Source: CAVQBP01 sp963710745
GTDB taxonomy: Bacteria; Bacteroidota; Ignavibacteria; Ignavibacteriales; Ignavibacteriaceae
Direction of reading: 5' to 3'
Length of the DNA: 64,000 nt
Assembly: GCA_963710745.1 (NCBI GenBank)
Contig: CAVQBP010000024.1
Coordinates: 744,001 to 808,000, forward strand
The position numbers and the translations under genes were made by a program. The notes under the pieces are model-generated. The model searched no databases and was not told the origin of the DNA. It saw only the letters and a list, made by a program, of their open reading frames with translations. This document shows positions 35,461 to 44,167 of this stretch, piece by piece (within the stretch, counting starts at the first letter, position 1; each line of letters begins with the position of its first letter).

Positions 35461-37599
35461 TTACTTTATTGAATTTAAGTGATACTCGGAAGGTGAAAAA
35501 CCATAAAGTCCTTTGAAGCATTCAGTAAAATAAGAAGGATTACTAAAACCAACTTCAAATGCGATTTCCGAGATATTACCTTTTTTAGCTGAAAGGAGCT
35601 TCAATGCTCTTTTTAAACGAAAATTTCTAATAAATTCACTTGTTGATTGATCAGTTAAAGCATGCAATTTCCTGTGAAGCTGCATCCGGCTTAGTCCGGC
35701 TTTTTTTGAAAATTCATCTGATGAAAAATTTTCATTCACATAATTTTGTTCAAGTATTTCCAGAATACGGTTTAAAAATTTTTCATCTGCAGAAGTTACT
35801 TTTATATCTTTCGGTTCTAATAAGAATTCTTTTCTGAACTGCTCCCTGAGCTTCTTCCGTTGTTCAATTAAATTATTAACACGTATCTGGAGTTCCTGTA
35901 TTTTAAACGGTTTGGTTATATAATCATCCGCACCTGTTTCCAATCCTTCCATTTTATTTTCCAAAGTCGATCTGGCGGTTAATAGTATAAAAGGAATATG
36001 ACTTGTTCTTTCATCAGCTTTAATTTTTTTGCAAAGTTCTATTCCGTCCATTTCGGGCATCTTAATATCACTTATAATCAAATCGGGAATAATCTCGAAT
36101 GCTTTTTCCAGACCTTCTTTTCCATTTGAAGATTCATAAACAGCATATTGCTTATTTATATTCTCTTTAATAAAGCTTAACAGATCATTATTATCTTCAA
36201 CTATCAAAATTCTTTGGGCATCTGTTTGAATTTCATCCTCTTTTTTTTCGTTTTCTACAAAATTATTTCCGGTTGTTTTTGGTTTTATTTCAACTTCCGG
36301 TTTACTTTTAACAAAAAACTTTCTATAAATCTCTTCCTGCTGCGGAATTTCAATAATAAACTTAGTTCCTTCATTAAGTCTGCTTTCAACTGAAATGGTT
36401 CCAAAATGAATTTCAACCAGTTCTTTTACCAAAGCTAACCCGATGCCTGTACCTTCCTGTATTGATGAAGATTTTGCTTTGTAAAAACGGTTGAAAATAT
36501 TTTTTAAATCCTGTTCTGAGATTCCAATTCCGTCATCTTCTACGGAAATTTCGACTTTTGAATTTTTCATTAAAACTGAAACTGAGATATGCCCGTTATC
36601 ATTTGTGAATTTTAATGCATTAGACAAAAGATTGCTGATAATTTTTTCCATTTTTTCTTTGTCTATATATAATTCAAGACTTTCTTTGCCGGAGAAAAAA
36701 TCAAACCTGATATTTTTGTCTTCAGCTAAAGACTGGAATGAAGCCAAAATCCCTTTTGCAAAATTAACCAAATTAACTTTCTCAATTTCCAGCTTCATTT
36801 TTCCAGCATCAATTGTAGAAAGATCCAGAAGCTGATTTATAAGCGATAATAATTTTCTTGCATTTTTATGAATTAAGTTATACTGTCTTTGAACACTTTC
36901 AATTTGATCATTGTCCATTAACTTTTCCAGGGGACCAATTATCAATGTTAACGGAGTTCTGAATTCATGTGAGATATTTGTAAAGAATTCTGTTTTAACC
37001 CGATCCAGCTCAAGTAATTTTTCCGCTTCTTTCTTTTTTTGAAAGGTTTCTTCCTGAAGCTGCAAATTTTTTATAAGCTGGCTGGCCTGAACAGAAATAA
37101 TAGACAACAAAGTAAGATCATTTTCTTCAAAATGCATTTTATCTTTTTTATTCACAACTATCATCAGGCCCATTATTTTGCCTTCAAACCACATGGGTAC
37201 ACACAAAACCGAATGTATTTCTTTTTTTTCTTCTTGCGAGGCATGAAATCTCTTATCGGCTGCAAGGTTTTCAATTATTAATGGTTCCTTATTGAGTAAT
37301 ACCCAACCGGTAATATTTGACCCAATATGGTATTTATGCCGCAGTTTACTTGTATCATCCTGCCGGATATAAGTTGTGAAAGGATCATTCTCATTTTGTG
37401 TAACAAGAAGAATGGAACCCTGTTCAGCATTTAGAGCAATAATTGATTTCTGAACAATTATATTGAGCATCTGATCAATATCGGTTGCTTTCCTGGCAGC
37501 TACTGCAATTTCATTTAATACTTTTAATTCCTCTACAGCTTCCCGAAGCCGTTTTATCTCATCTTCAAGTTCTTTAATTTTTTCAGAAGATTTAGCCAT
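35461..37599 (-). CDS. GAF / histidine kinase / receiver / AraC hybrid regulator (cassette copy 1)
   Basis: About 712 residues, no membrane helix, so cytoplasmic. Order: short coiled coil (1-35), GAF sensor (about 35-180), HisKA with the acceptor His in FFTNISHEFRTPLTLIIGP, HATPase_c (N box IISNLLSNALKF, G box GTGIGLALVKELVE), a linker, receiver (LIISDIKMPEMDGIELCKKI; Lys in DDYITKPFKIQEL) and an AraC-type helix-turn-helix (AGLSRMQLHRKLHALTDQS ... IAEIAFEVGFSNPSYF-like). Such a protein senses, phosphorylates itself and binds DNA in one chain. The start is ATG at 37599, three codons after a GTG. It is the fourth gene of the tandem cassette and has a close paralogue at 41595-43763. Confidence 0.9.
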   Translation of the reverse strand: MAKSSEKIKELEDEIKRLREAVEELKVLNEIAVAARKATDIDQMLNIIVQKSIIALNAEQGSILLVTQNENDPFTTYIRQDDTSKLRHKYHIGSNITGWVLLNKEPLIIENLAADKRFHASQEEKKEIHSVLCVPMWFEGKIMGLMIVVNKKDKMHFEENDLTLLSIISVQASQLIKNLQLQEETFQKKKEAEKLLELDRVKTEFFTNISHEFRTPLTLIIGPLEKLMDNDQIESVQRQYNLIHKNARKLLSLINQLLDLSTIDAGKMKLEIEKVNLVNFAKGILASFQSLAEDKNIRFDFFSGKESLELYIDKEKMEKIISNLLSNALKFTNDNGHISVSVLMKNSKVEISVEDDGIGISEQDLKNIFNRFYKAKSSSIQEGTGIGLALVKELVEIHFGTISVESRLNEGTKFIIEIPQQEEIYRKFFVKSKPEVEIKPKTTGNNFVENEKKEDEIQTDAQRILIVEDNNDLLSFIKENINKQYAVYESSNGKEGLEKAFEIIPDLIISDIKMPEMDGIELCKKIKADERTSHIPFILLTARSTLENKMEGLETGADDYITKPFKIQELQIRVNNLIEQRKKLREQFRKEFLLEPKDIKVTSADEKFLNRILEILEQNYVNENFSSDEFSKKAGLSRMQLHRKLHALTDQSTSEFIRNFRLKRALKLLSAKKGNISEIAFEVGFSNPSYFTECFKGLYGFSPSEYHLNSIK

Positions 37600-37634
37600 C
37601 TGTTTCACTTTAATTAAATATTAGTTACCGGTAT

Positions 37635-37955
37635 TTAACCCTGGATAATAATTACGGGATTAGAATTACTTTCGGCAAAATCTCTGTTATCTTTATGGTA
37701 AACTGCATAAAAATAACTTCTATTTTCGCCTTTGCCCGGTTTATCCACCACCTTTAATTCAATATTTTTCCCCTTGGCAACATCAAATAATCTTTCTTTG
37801 GTACCAAATATTACGGGTGATTCGGGAATAAAAATGGTTATATCGGAATCATGCTCTTCCCATGATATAGTATCATCATGCGAGGCATGAATTTTATCCA
37901 CAAAAATTTTTTTAGCATCATGCAATTTTACTTTAGCAACTTTTCTGTTTCCCAT
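37635..37955 (-). CDS. Small beta-rich cytoplasmic protein, possibly cupredoxin-like (cassette copy 1)
   Basis: 106 residues from ATG 37955, which has GGAGG five bases upstream. No signal peptide. The sequence alternates short strands (DTISWEEHDSDITIFIPES, SYFYAVYHKDNRDF) and ends NSNPVIIIQG. The paralogue at 43795 shares YAVYHxxxxDFxExNSxPVII. The VxKGDxVxW pattern in the paralogue recalls cupredoxin-like beta sandwiches, but copper ligands (Cys, Met) are absent, so the fold assignment is tentative and no function is claimed. It is tightly placed 15 bp after the kinase gene. Confidence 0.75.
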   Translation of the reverse strand: MGNRKVAKVKLHDAKKIFVDKIHASHDDTISWEEHDSDITIFIPESPVIFGTKERLFDVAKGKNIELKVVDKPGKGENRSYFYAVYHKDNRDFAESNSNPVIIIQG

Positions 37956-37970
37956 TTTAACCTCCAAATT

Positions 37971-40550
37971 TTATTTATTTGATTTAGATAAATTAGAAAA
38001 TTCTTTTTTAAGAATTTCAAACCGTTTGTCCTTAATCATATCTTTAAGATCAGGCGATTTTTCAAGCTTGGAGATTGGGAACCCTTTTTGCAGTATTTCC
38101 CGTGTTAATTTAAGTGCTTCATTTCGTCTTCCTAAAATTTCATTTACAACTATGCCTTTATCAATTATATCAACATTACCCGGAGATAATTCTAAAGCTT
38201 TATTTAAATATTTAATCGGTTTGTCTCCTTTTCCAATCATGGAATAATATGTTGCTAAAGACGATAAAGCGGATGCATCCCTGGGATTTAATTTTAATTC
38301 TTTTTCCGCAAGATCTATTGCATGGTTAAAATAATAGCCGGATTGATCTTTGTAATCCGGTATTTGATAATATGCTGAAGCTAAATTACCCCACATCAAA
38401 TAATTACTGCTGTCAAGCGCAAGAGCCTTTTTGTACATACCGGCAGCGCTCTTAAAGTCTTCATCATGAAAAAAATAAATGCTTCCCAGGTTTGAATACG
38501 CGGAATAATCTGACTGCAGTTTAATTACATGTTTTAATGTTGATTTAGCTTCGGACCATTTGTCAAGGAGCATATAAACAGCACCAAGATTATTTAATCC
38601 AAACGTATTATCCGGGGTTAGTTCAACCACTTTTTGAAATTGTTCAAGAGCCTTATTATACTCACCGTGTGAATAATAAAATATTCCCAGCTTATTATAA
38701 CCAACCCAATAGGCAGGCTTCAGACCGATTGATTGCTTATAGGTTTGCTCAGCTTTTTTATCCTGGTTAAGCGACTGGTAGGAAATTGCTAATCCATTGT
38801 ATCCATCAAAATTATATTTATCTTCTTCAATTGCTTTTTTAAATTCGATAACTGAATTTTCAAATTCTCCTTTCTCATTGAAAATCAAACCTGAAGCTAT
38901 ATGAACAAAAGGTAAGCTTTCATTCAATTTTTTTGCACTTTCATTATACAATGTGGCGCTATCGAGATAACTTGAATTTCTTTCATATTTAAATTTTCTT
39001 ATATATGCTTCCGTTAGCCCTGCAAAAGCAAGGGTGTATCCTGAATCTTTTCCAAGCGCTTCATGGAACAGACGGATTGCATCATTTATATTTTTTACCG
39101 ACCAATAATTCTGTAAATAACCTTTACCCTGTGTATATAAAATATAGGCATCAATATTTTCTGTTCCACCTCTATTAATCTTTTCTATTTCTTCAGGTTT
39201 CAGATTAACAGCTAAGATATGAGAAAGCTTTGTAACAACATCATCCTGGAAATTATAGACATTAGATAAATTGTAATCACCGCTTGTAGAACTAATTTGA
39301 CGCAACGACCTTGCATCAACAAGATTCAATATCAATCTAATTTTATCGGAATATTTTTGAATGCTTCCGGTAACTGCGAGATCAGCCCCAAAAATCTGCG
39401 CTGCTTGTTTTGCACTTGATATATGTCTTGCATGAATTTCCGAGGAAGGTATAACCTGTATCGATGTATTGAATTGAGGTAATTGTGTAAGCTGGCTGGT
39501 AAGTGTTTCTACCAGACCGTCGCAAAATGCCTCGCTTGCAGGATCATTCCCGATATTTATAAAAGGGAGAACAGCTACTTGTTTCGGTTCCGGTTTACTT
39601 CCTGAAATATTTAAATTATTAAATAAGAACCAGCCCAGGATCGATATTAAAAGTATTGCGGCAACAACAAGAGCTACCGTTGACTTACTTTTTCTGACTA
39701 TTTCAAATAGTCCGCCATTGACTTCAACCTTACCTTTTTTTAAAGAGCTACTGGTAGTCAGGTTAAATTCAACCAGTATTTCATCAATAGAGAAATACCT
39801 GTTAATTACCTTTTTTTGAAGACATTTGGAAATGAAATTTTTTATTTTTTTCGGTACATCAAGTTCATCCGGTGTTCTATTTAATATTGAATATATAATT
39901 GCCTGATCATATTCTCCTTTGAACGGAAGATTCCCTGAAACCATTTCATAAAAAACAACACCTAAAGACCATATGTCTGTTCGTTGATCAACATCATCTC
40001 CTTTAGCCTGTTCAGGAGACATATAAGCGGTGGTTCCGATGGTAGATTCAAATTTAGTCAGATGCGATTGACCTTTCATTTTCGCCAGGCCGAAATCGAG
40101 TATTTTTACTATTCCATCTTTTGTAATAAAAATATTTGCGGGCTTTATATCCCTGTGAATGATGTTCTTTTCATGAGCTTTCTTTAAACCTTCACAAATT
40201 TGCAGTGAAATATCAAGTGCTTCATTTAGTCCTAGTTTTCCATTTCCAAGTTTTTCCTTTAAAGACTCCCCTTCATAATAATCTATACAAATAAATAATT
40301 GCCCGTCATCGGTTTCATTAATTTCGTGAATTGTACAGATGTTATTGTGCTGAAGCTTTGACACGGCTTTAGCTTCGTGCACAAATCTTTTCTTAATATC
40401 TTCATCAAAAGAGTATGAATGAGGAAGAAATTTAAGTGCAACTATCCTGTCAAGTTTTAGGTCTCTGGCTTTAAATACAACACCCATTCCGCCTGCACCT
40501 AATTTTTCTAAAATTTTATAATGTAATATATTTTTACCTGTCATAATCAT
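37971..40550 (-). CDS. Membrane Ser/Thr protein kinase with TolB-N-like and TPR domains (cassette copy 1)
   Basis: 859 residues. The N-terminal Hanks-type kinase (about 10-265) has an intact P-loop LGAGGMGVVFKA, VAIK-type Lys in IVALKFLP, HRDIKPANIF, DFGLAK and an activation segment TTAYMSPEQAKG. A membrane helix follows (about 293-312, VALVVAAILLISILGWFLF), then a TolB-N/FlgO-like domain (VAVLPFINIGNDPASEAF ... GSIQKYSDKIRLILNLVDA, about 320-445), and at least eight TPR units to the C-terminus. The kinase domain should be cytoplasmic and the TPR part outside the membrane. It is the second gene of the cassette, with a paralogue at 44168. Confidence 0.92.
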   Translation of the reverse strand: MIMTGKNILHYKILEKLGAGGMGVVFKARDLKLDRIVALKFLPHSYSFDEDIKKRFVHEAKAVSKLQHNNICTIHEINETDDGQLFICIDYYEGESLKEKLGNGKLGLNEALDISLQICEGLKKAHEKNIIHRDIKPANIFITKDGIVKILDFGLAKMKGQSHLTKFESTIGTTAYMSPEQAKGDDVDQRTDIWSLGVVFYEMVSGNLPFKGEYDQAIIYSILNRTPDELDVPKKIKNFISKCLQKKVINRYFSIDEILVEFNLTTSSSLKKGKVEVNGGLFEIVRKSKSTVALVVAAILLISILGWFLFNNLNISGSKPEPKQVAVLPFINIGNDPASEAFCDGLVETLTSQLTQLPQFNTSIQVIPSSEIHARHISSAKQAAQIFGADLAVTGSIQKYSDKIRLILNLVDARSLRQISSTSGDYNLSNVYNFQDDVVTKLSHILAVNLKPEEIEKINRGGTENIDAYILYTQGKGYLQNYWSVKNINDAIRLFHEALGKDSGYTLAFAGLTEAYIRKFKYERNSSYLDSATLYNESAKKLNESLPFVHIASGLIFNEKGEFENSVIEFKKAIEEDKYNFDGYNGLAISYQSLNQDKKAEQTYKQSIGLKPAYWVGYNKLGIFYYSHGEYNKALEQFQKVVELTPDNTFGLNNLGAVYMLLDKWSEAKSTLKHVIKLQSDYSAYSNLGSIYFFHDEDFKSAAGMYKKALALDSSNYLMWGNLASAYYQIPDYKDQSGYYFNHAIDLAEKELKLNPRDASALSSLATYYSMIGKGDKPIKYLNKALELSPGNVDIIDKGIVVNEILGRRNEALKLTREILQKGFPISKLEKSPDLKDMIKDKRFEILKKEFSNLSKSNK

Positions 40551-41003
40551 TAGTTAAAAATATATCCTCCCGGATAAATATTTCATTATGTTTTACAAAA
40601 ATAATTACCATGCATAAGTATATACGGCAGAAATATTATATAGCAGAAATAAATATTCAAAACCAGATATTTTAAAAGAAAGTACAGAAACACATCTTCC
40701 TTCAGCATAACAAAAAATCTCGCTCAAAGATTATTATAAGCTGTACTTTTAATTTTAAAAGGAATTCGATAACAATAGAGTAATTAAGCACTATCCTAAA
40801 ACAAATTTCTGCGAAAAATTTTTCAGGTAAATAATATTAAAAAATGTCAATATTATTGCTCAATACATTTTTTATCAAACAATATTGTAATTTTTTCTCT
40901 ATTTAAAGTCAATTATTAAATATTTAAAAATAAAAAGCCTCCTAAAAAGGAGGCTGCTGCAAGAAAGGTTCAATTTGATGGATAAGAAAAATTCGGGTTT
41001 ATT
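40551..41003. other. Intergenic region between cassette copy 1 kinase and exported protein genes
   Basis: About 450 bp of AT-rich DNA. It contains the terminator at 40936-40955 near its right edge. Otherwise I see no ORF, RNA gene or strong repeat. The kinase gene's promoter probably lies at its left side; a GGGAGG is present at about 40566-40571. Confidence 0.5.
40936..40955 (-). terminator. Intrinsic terminator after the exported HEAT-like protein gene (copy 1)
   Basis: Perfect 8-bp stem AGCCTCCT / AGGAGGCT with a TTTT loop on the minus strand, followed by TTTTATTTTT. It lies about 50 bp past the stop of the 41004 gene and ends its transcript. The kinase that follows therefore needs its own promoter or read-through. 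Confidence 0.88.
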
Positions 41004-41417
41004 TCAGTCGATTTTACCTTTAGTTTTTAGGCAGTAATCCTGATATAATTGACCAAGCATGCATCTGATTCCATCACAATTACCAAGCTCGCTTTCTCTT
41101 TTTACAAGAAAAACACCGCGGGAATCGCCGATTTTCAGCAGAGACCAGGCTGCAACCAATTTAGCTCCGTCATTTTTTTCATTTCGGAACATTTTCATTA
41201 AAGGTATTACAGCCTTATGTGATTTCATATCACCTAAGAAATAAGCGCTGCTTACCTTAAGTCCGTGGTTATTGGAATTTAGTCCGGTTAAATAATTAGC
41301 TTCAATAGTTGTGTATTTAGCAGATACTGTAATTTCCTTGTTCGCCTGAGCGAACGCTGCTGCAGCAATTGCAGCGACAAAAATTAAACTTAACCAGCCG
41401 CGAAATAAAGTTTTCAT
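41004..41417 (-). CDS. Exported HEAT-repeat-like protein (cassette copy 1)
   Basis: 137 residues from ATG 41417, preceded by a perfect AAAGGAGGT at five bases spacing. A signal peptide is present (MKTLFRGWLSLIFVAAIAAA, cleavage near AFAQA). The mature protein has two HEAT-like helical pairs (LKVSSAYFLGDMKSHKAVIPLM and KLVAAWSLLKIGDSRGVFLV) and a C-terminal segment with three Cys (GNCDGIRCMLGQLYQDYC). It is probably periplasmic and protein-binding. A close paralogue is at 47113. It opens cassette copy 1 and has a conserved leader sequence. Confidence 0.82.
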   Translation of the reverse strand: MKTLFRGWLSLIFVAAIAAAAFAQANKEITVSAKYTTIEANYLTGLNSNNHGLKVSSAYFLGDMKSHKAVIPLMKMFRNEKNDGAKLVAAWSLLKIGDSRGVFLVKRESELGNCDGIRCMLGQLYQDYCLKTKGKID

Positions 41418-41430
41418 TTCTACCTCCTTT

Positions 41431-41509
41431 AATTTGTTCGTATCAAATTTCATAAATAAAGGGAGGTTTCCCTACCATGGAAGTAACAAATGATGGGACT
41501 GGCGTAACA
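41431..41509 (-). promoter_or_regulatory. Conserved leader upstream of the exported HEAT-like gene (copy 1)
   Basis: A 79-bp block aligns without gaps to 47552-47630 (66 of 79 identical by eye). On the minus strand it reads like a coding frame (VPSFVTSMVGKPPFIYEI then TGA) with a possible 11-residue ORF at 41478-41443. Of the 13 differences to copy 2, 8 fall at one codon position and only 1 at another. It may be a leader peptide, the relic of a gene, or a regulatory sequence. Confidence 0.45.
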
Positions 41510-41594
41510 AAGTCAGAATTTATTTCTGATAATCAAAATTGAAAGGGATTTTATGATTTGAATGAATGCAAAAGCCATAGAATTAATTTATATC

Positions 41595-43763
41595 TTAACT
41601 ATGACTGCTATTGGCAGATTCCTGAACATATTCGGAAGGCAGCACTCCAAATAGTTTCTTAAAACACTCTGAAAAATATGAAGGATTATTAAAGCCGACA
41701 TCGTAAGCAATTTCACCTATGTTTCCATGCCTGCCTTTTAATAAATTAGCTGCTCTTTTAAGACGGAAATTCCTGATAAAATCACCCGCCGCCTGGCCGG
41801 TTACTGCATTTAACTTTCTATGGAGCTGCATTCTGCTCATGCCAGCTTCCCTGGAAAAATTGTCAACTGTAAAATTGTAATCGGCGATATGTTTTTCGAT
41901 TATATTTGAAATACGATACAAAAATTTTTCATCTGCAGATGTAACCGCAATATCTTTAGGCTCTAATAATATTTCTCTTCTGAAACGTTCTCTTAATTTT
42001 CTTCTTTGTTCAATTAAATTACTTACCCGGACCTGAAGCTCGGAAATGTTGAAAGGTTTTGTTAAATAATCATCTGCACCGGTTTCCAAACCTTCCAGCT
42101 TATCATCAACAGAAGATTTTGCAGTTAAAAGTATAACGGGGATATGACTTGTTCTTTCATCGGTTTTAATCTTATTGCATAGTTCAATTCCATTCATCTC
42201 CGGCATTATAATATCGCTAACAATTAAATCCGGAATATGCTCAATTGATTTTTTTAATCCGTCTTTTCCGTTTTCAGACTCCAGAATTTTATATTCTTTA
42301 CCAATATTTTCCTTAATAAAATTCCTGATATCATTTTCATCCTCAACAATCAGCACTATCGGGATATTATCCTCAGAAGCCACCATATCATGTTCAGGTT
42401 CTCTGATTTCTTTATTTGCTTTTTCTTCTTCTTTTAATTGTCCAATTTTTTCATTTTGCTTTGCTGCTTCAGATTGGAAATTCTTATAATATTCTATTTT
42501 TAAGGGAAGAACCATTTTAAATTTAGAACCTTTTCTAAGTTCGCTCTCCACAGAAATTGAACCTTTATGAAGTTCAACCAATTCTTTAACAAGTGCCAGC
42601 CCGATGCCGGTTCCGCCAACTACTTTAGAACCTTCCGCTTTTGAAAAACGGTTAAAAATATTCTGCAGCTCAGATTTTGGAATACCAATACCATTATCTT
42701 CCACAATTATCTCAATAATGTCATTTTTATCAATTGAAACCGATATACATATTTTCCCTTTTTCATTTGTAAACTTTATTGCATTGGAGAGCAGGTTGCT
42801 GATAATCTTTTCAAACTTATCTTTATCAAAATAGGTATCCAGCTGCTCAAGGTTTGAAGCAAATTCCAATTGAATATTTTTTATATTAGCCAACGGACGA
42901 AAGGATGCTGCAATTCCTTTAATAAATGTAATTGCATCAACCTTTTCCGCATTTAATTTCATTTTACCTGCATCAATAGAAGAAAGATCAAGAAGCTGAT
43001 TAATTAACTTCAATAAATTATCTGCATTCTTGTGAATTAATTTATATTGATCCTGAAGTTGTTCATCTTCATTCTGTCCCATCAATTTTTCAAGCGGTCC
43101 GAGAATAAGTGTAAGAGGGGTTCGGAACTCATGTGAAATATTTGTGAAAAAATTTGTTTTTATTCTGTCCAATTCCTGCAGCTTTTCCGTTTCTTTTATT
43201 TTCTGAAAAGTTTCTCTTTGAAGCTGAAGGTTTTTAATTAACTGACCTGCCTGAACAGAAATAATAGAAAAAAGAGTTAAATCATTTTGAGAAAAATGCT
43301 TGCTGTTCTTTTTATTTATAGCCATCATTATTCCGATTATATTTCCTTCGAACCAGATGGGGACACACAAAACCGAATGAATATCTCTCTTCTCTTCTTC
43401 GGTTGCGTGGAATCTTTTATCTATCGATAAATTCTCAATAATTAATGCTGTTTTATTTAGCAGAACCCAGCCGGTAATATTTTCACCGACATGATAGCTT
43501 CGTTTTAAGCTGCTCCTGTCATCCTGGCGGATAATCGTTTTGAAAGGATCCTTCTGATTTTTTGTAACCAGAAGTATTAAGCTTTGTTCGGCATCAAGAG
43601 CTTTAATTGATTTCTTCACGATGACATTCAGCATCCGGTCTACATCAGTTTCTTTACTTGCAGAAACAGCAATCTCGTTTAACAACCTTAGTTCTTCAAC
43701 GGAAGTTTTTAAACGATTTATCTCATTCTCGAGCTCTTGAATTTTTTTTGATGATTCACTCAT
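41595..43763 (-). CDS. GAF / histidine kinase / receiver / AraC hybrid regulator (cassette copy 2)
   Basis: 722 residues, same domain order as the protein at 35461: coiled coil, GAF, HisKA (FFTNISHEFRTPLTLILGP), HATPase_c (IISNLLSNAIKFTNEKG; GTGIGLALVKELVELH), receiver (DLIVSDIIMPEMNGIELCNK; DDYLTKPFNISEL) and AraC-type DNA-binding domain (AGMSRMQLHRKLNAVTGQA; IAYDVGFNNPSYFSECFKK). All catalytic boxes are intact. No membrane helix, so it probably senses a cytoplasmic cue through GAF. It is the last gene of cassette copy 2, 31 bp after the small beta-rich protein. Confidence 0.9.
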   Translation of the reverse strand: MSESSKKIQELENEINRLKTSVEELRLLNEIAVSASKETDVDRMLNVIVKKSIKALDAEQSLILLVTKNQKDPFKTIIRQDDRSSLKRSYHVGENITGWVLLNKTALIIENLSIDKRFHATEEEKRDIHSVLCVPIWFEGNIIGIMMAINKKNSKHFSQNDLTLFSIISVQAGQLIKNLQLQRETFQKIKETEKLQELDRIKTNFFTNISHEFRTPLTLILGPLEKLMGQNEDEQLQDQYKLIHKNADNLLKLINQLLDLSSIDAGKMKLNAEKVDAITFIKGIAASFRPLANIKNIQLEFASNLEQLDTYFDKDKFEKIISNLLSNAIKFTNEKGKICISVSIDKNDIIEIIVEDNGIGIPKSELQNIFNRFSKAEGSKVVGGTGIGLALVKELVELHKGSISVESELRKGSKFKMVLPLKIEYYKNFQSEAAKQNEKIGQLKEEEKANKEIREPEHDMVASEDNIPIVLIVEDENDIRNFIKENIGKEYKILESENGKDGLKKSIEHIPDLIVSDIIMPEMNGIELCNKIKTDERTSHIPVILLTAKSSVDDKLEGLETGADDYLTKPFNISELQVRVSNLIEQRRKLRERFRREILLEPKDIAVTSADEKFLYRISNIIEKHIADYNFTVDNFSREAGMSRMQLHRKLNAVTGQAAGDFIRNFRLKRAANLLKGRHGNIGEIAYDVGFNNPSYFSECFKKLFGVLPSEYVQESANSSHS

Positions 43764-43794
43764 TGAATTGATGATTTATTGATGTTTAATGAAA

Positions 43795-44139
43795 TCATTT
43801 TCTAACTATAATTACAGGAGTTGAATTACCCTCCCCAAAGTCTTTAAATTCATGGTGATAAACAGCGTAATGATAAAATTCTTCTTCTTTTTCTCCCGGG
43901 CCTAACAAAACTCTCAGAGATTTATACTCTCCTTTTGATATAGTGCCTAAAGTTTCACCAAAAAGAGCCGGATCCGGGAAAAAAAAGGTAACTGCTGAAT
44001 CAATAGCCTGCCATATTACCAGATCACCCTTATGAACTTCAACCGGTTTAATAAAGACTAATTTACCTTCATTTTGAATAGGTATAAAGACTTCCTTTAT
44101 CTCGTCCTTATCTCCGTTTCTAACTGCCTTATTTTCCAT
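43795..44139 (-). CDS. Small beta-rich cytoplasmic protein, possibly cupredoxin-like (cassette copy 2)
   Basis: 114 residues with AGGAGGT five bases before the ATG and no signal peptide. It resembles the 37635 protein: PVEVHKGDLVIWQAIDSAVT, FHHYAVYHH-like (EFYHYAVYHHEFKDFGEGNS) and PVIIVRK at the end. The GDLVIW pattern suggests a cupredoxin-like or other beta-sandwich fold but there are no Cys/Met copper ligands. It lies 28 bp after the kinase stop and 31 bp before the hybrid regulator, so it may link the two signalling proteins. Its function is unknown. Confidence 0.75.
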   Translation of the reverse strand: MENKAVRNGDKDEIKEVFIPIQNEGKLVFIKPVEVHKGDLVIWQAIDSAVTFFFPDPALFGETLGTISKGEYKSLRVLLGPGEKEEEFYHYAVYHHEFKDFGEGNSTPVIIVRK

Positions 44140-44167
44140 TTTTACCTCCTGAATTAATTAGGAAATT

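Noticed and set aside
41431..41509. Riboswitch (c-di-GMP-like GGTAGGGAAACC) in the leader of the exported HEAT-like gene
   Set aside because: Only a short resemblance to the end of a known motif; the rest of the consensus is absent, and differences between copies follow codon positions, not paired stems.
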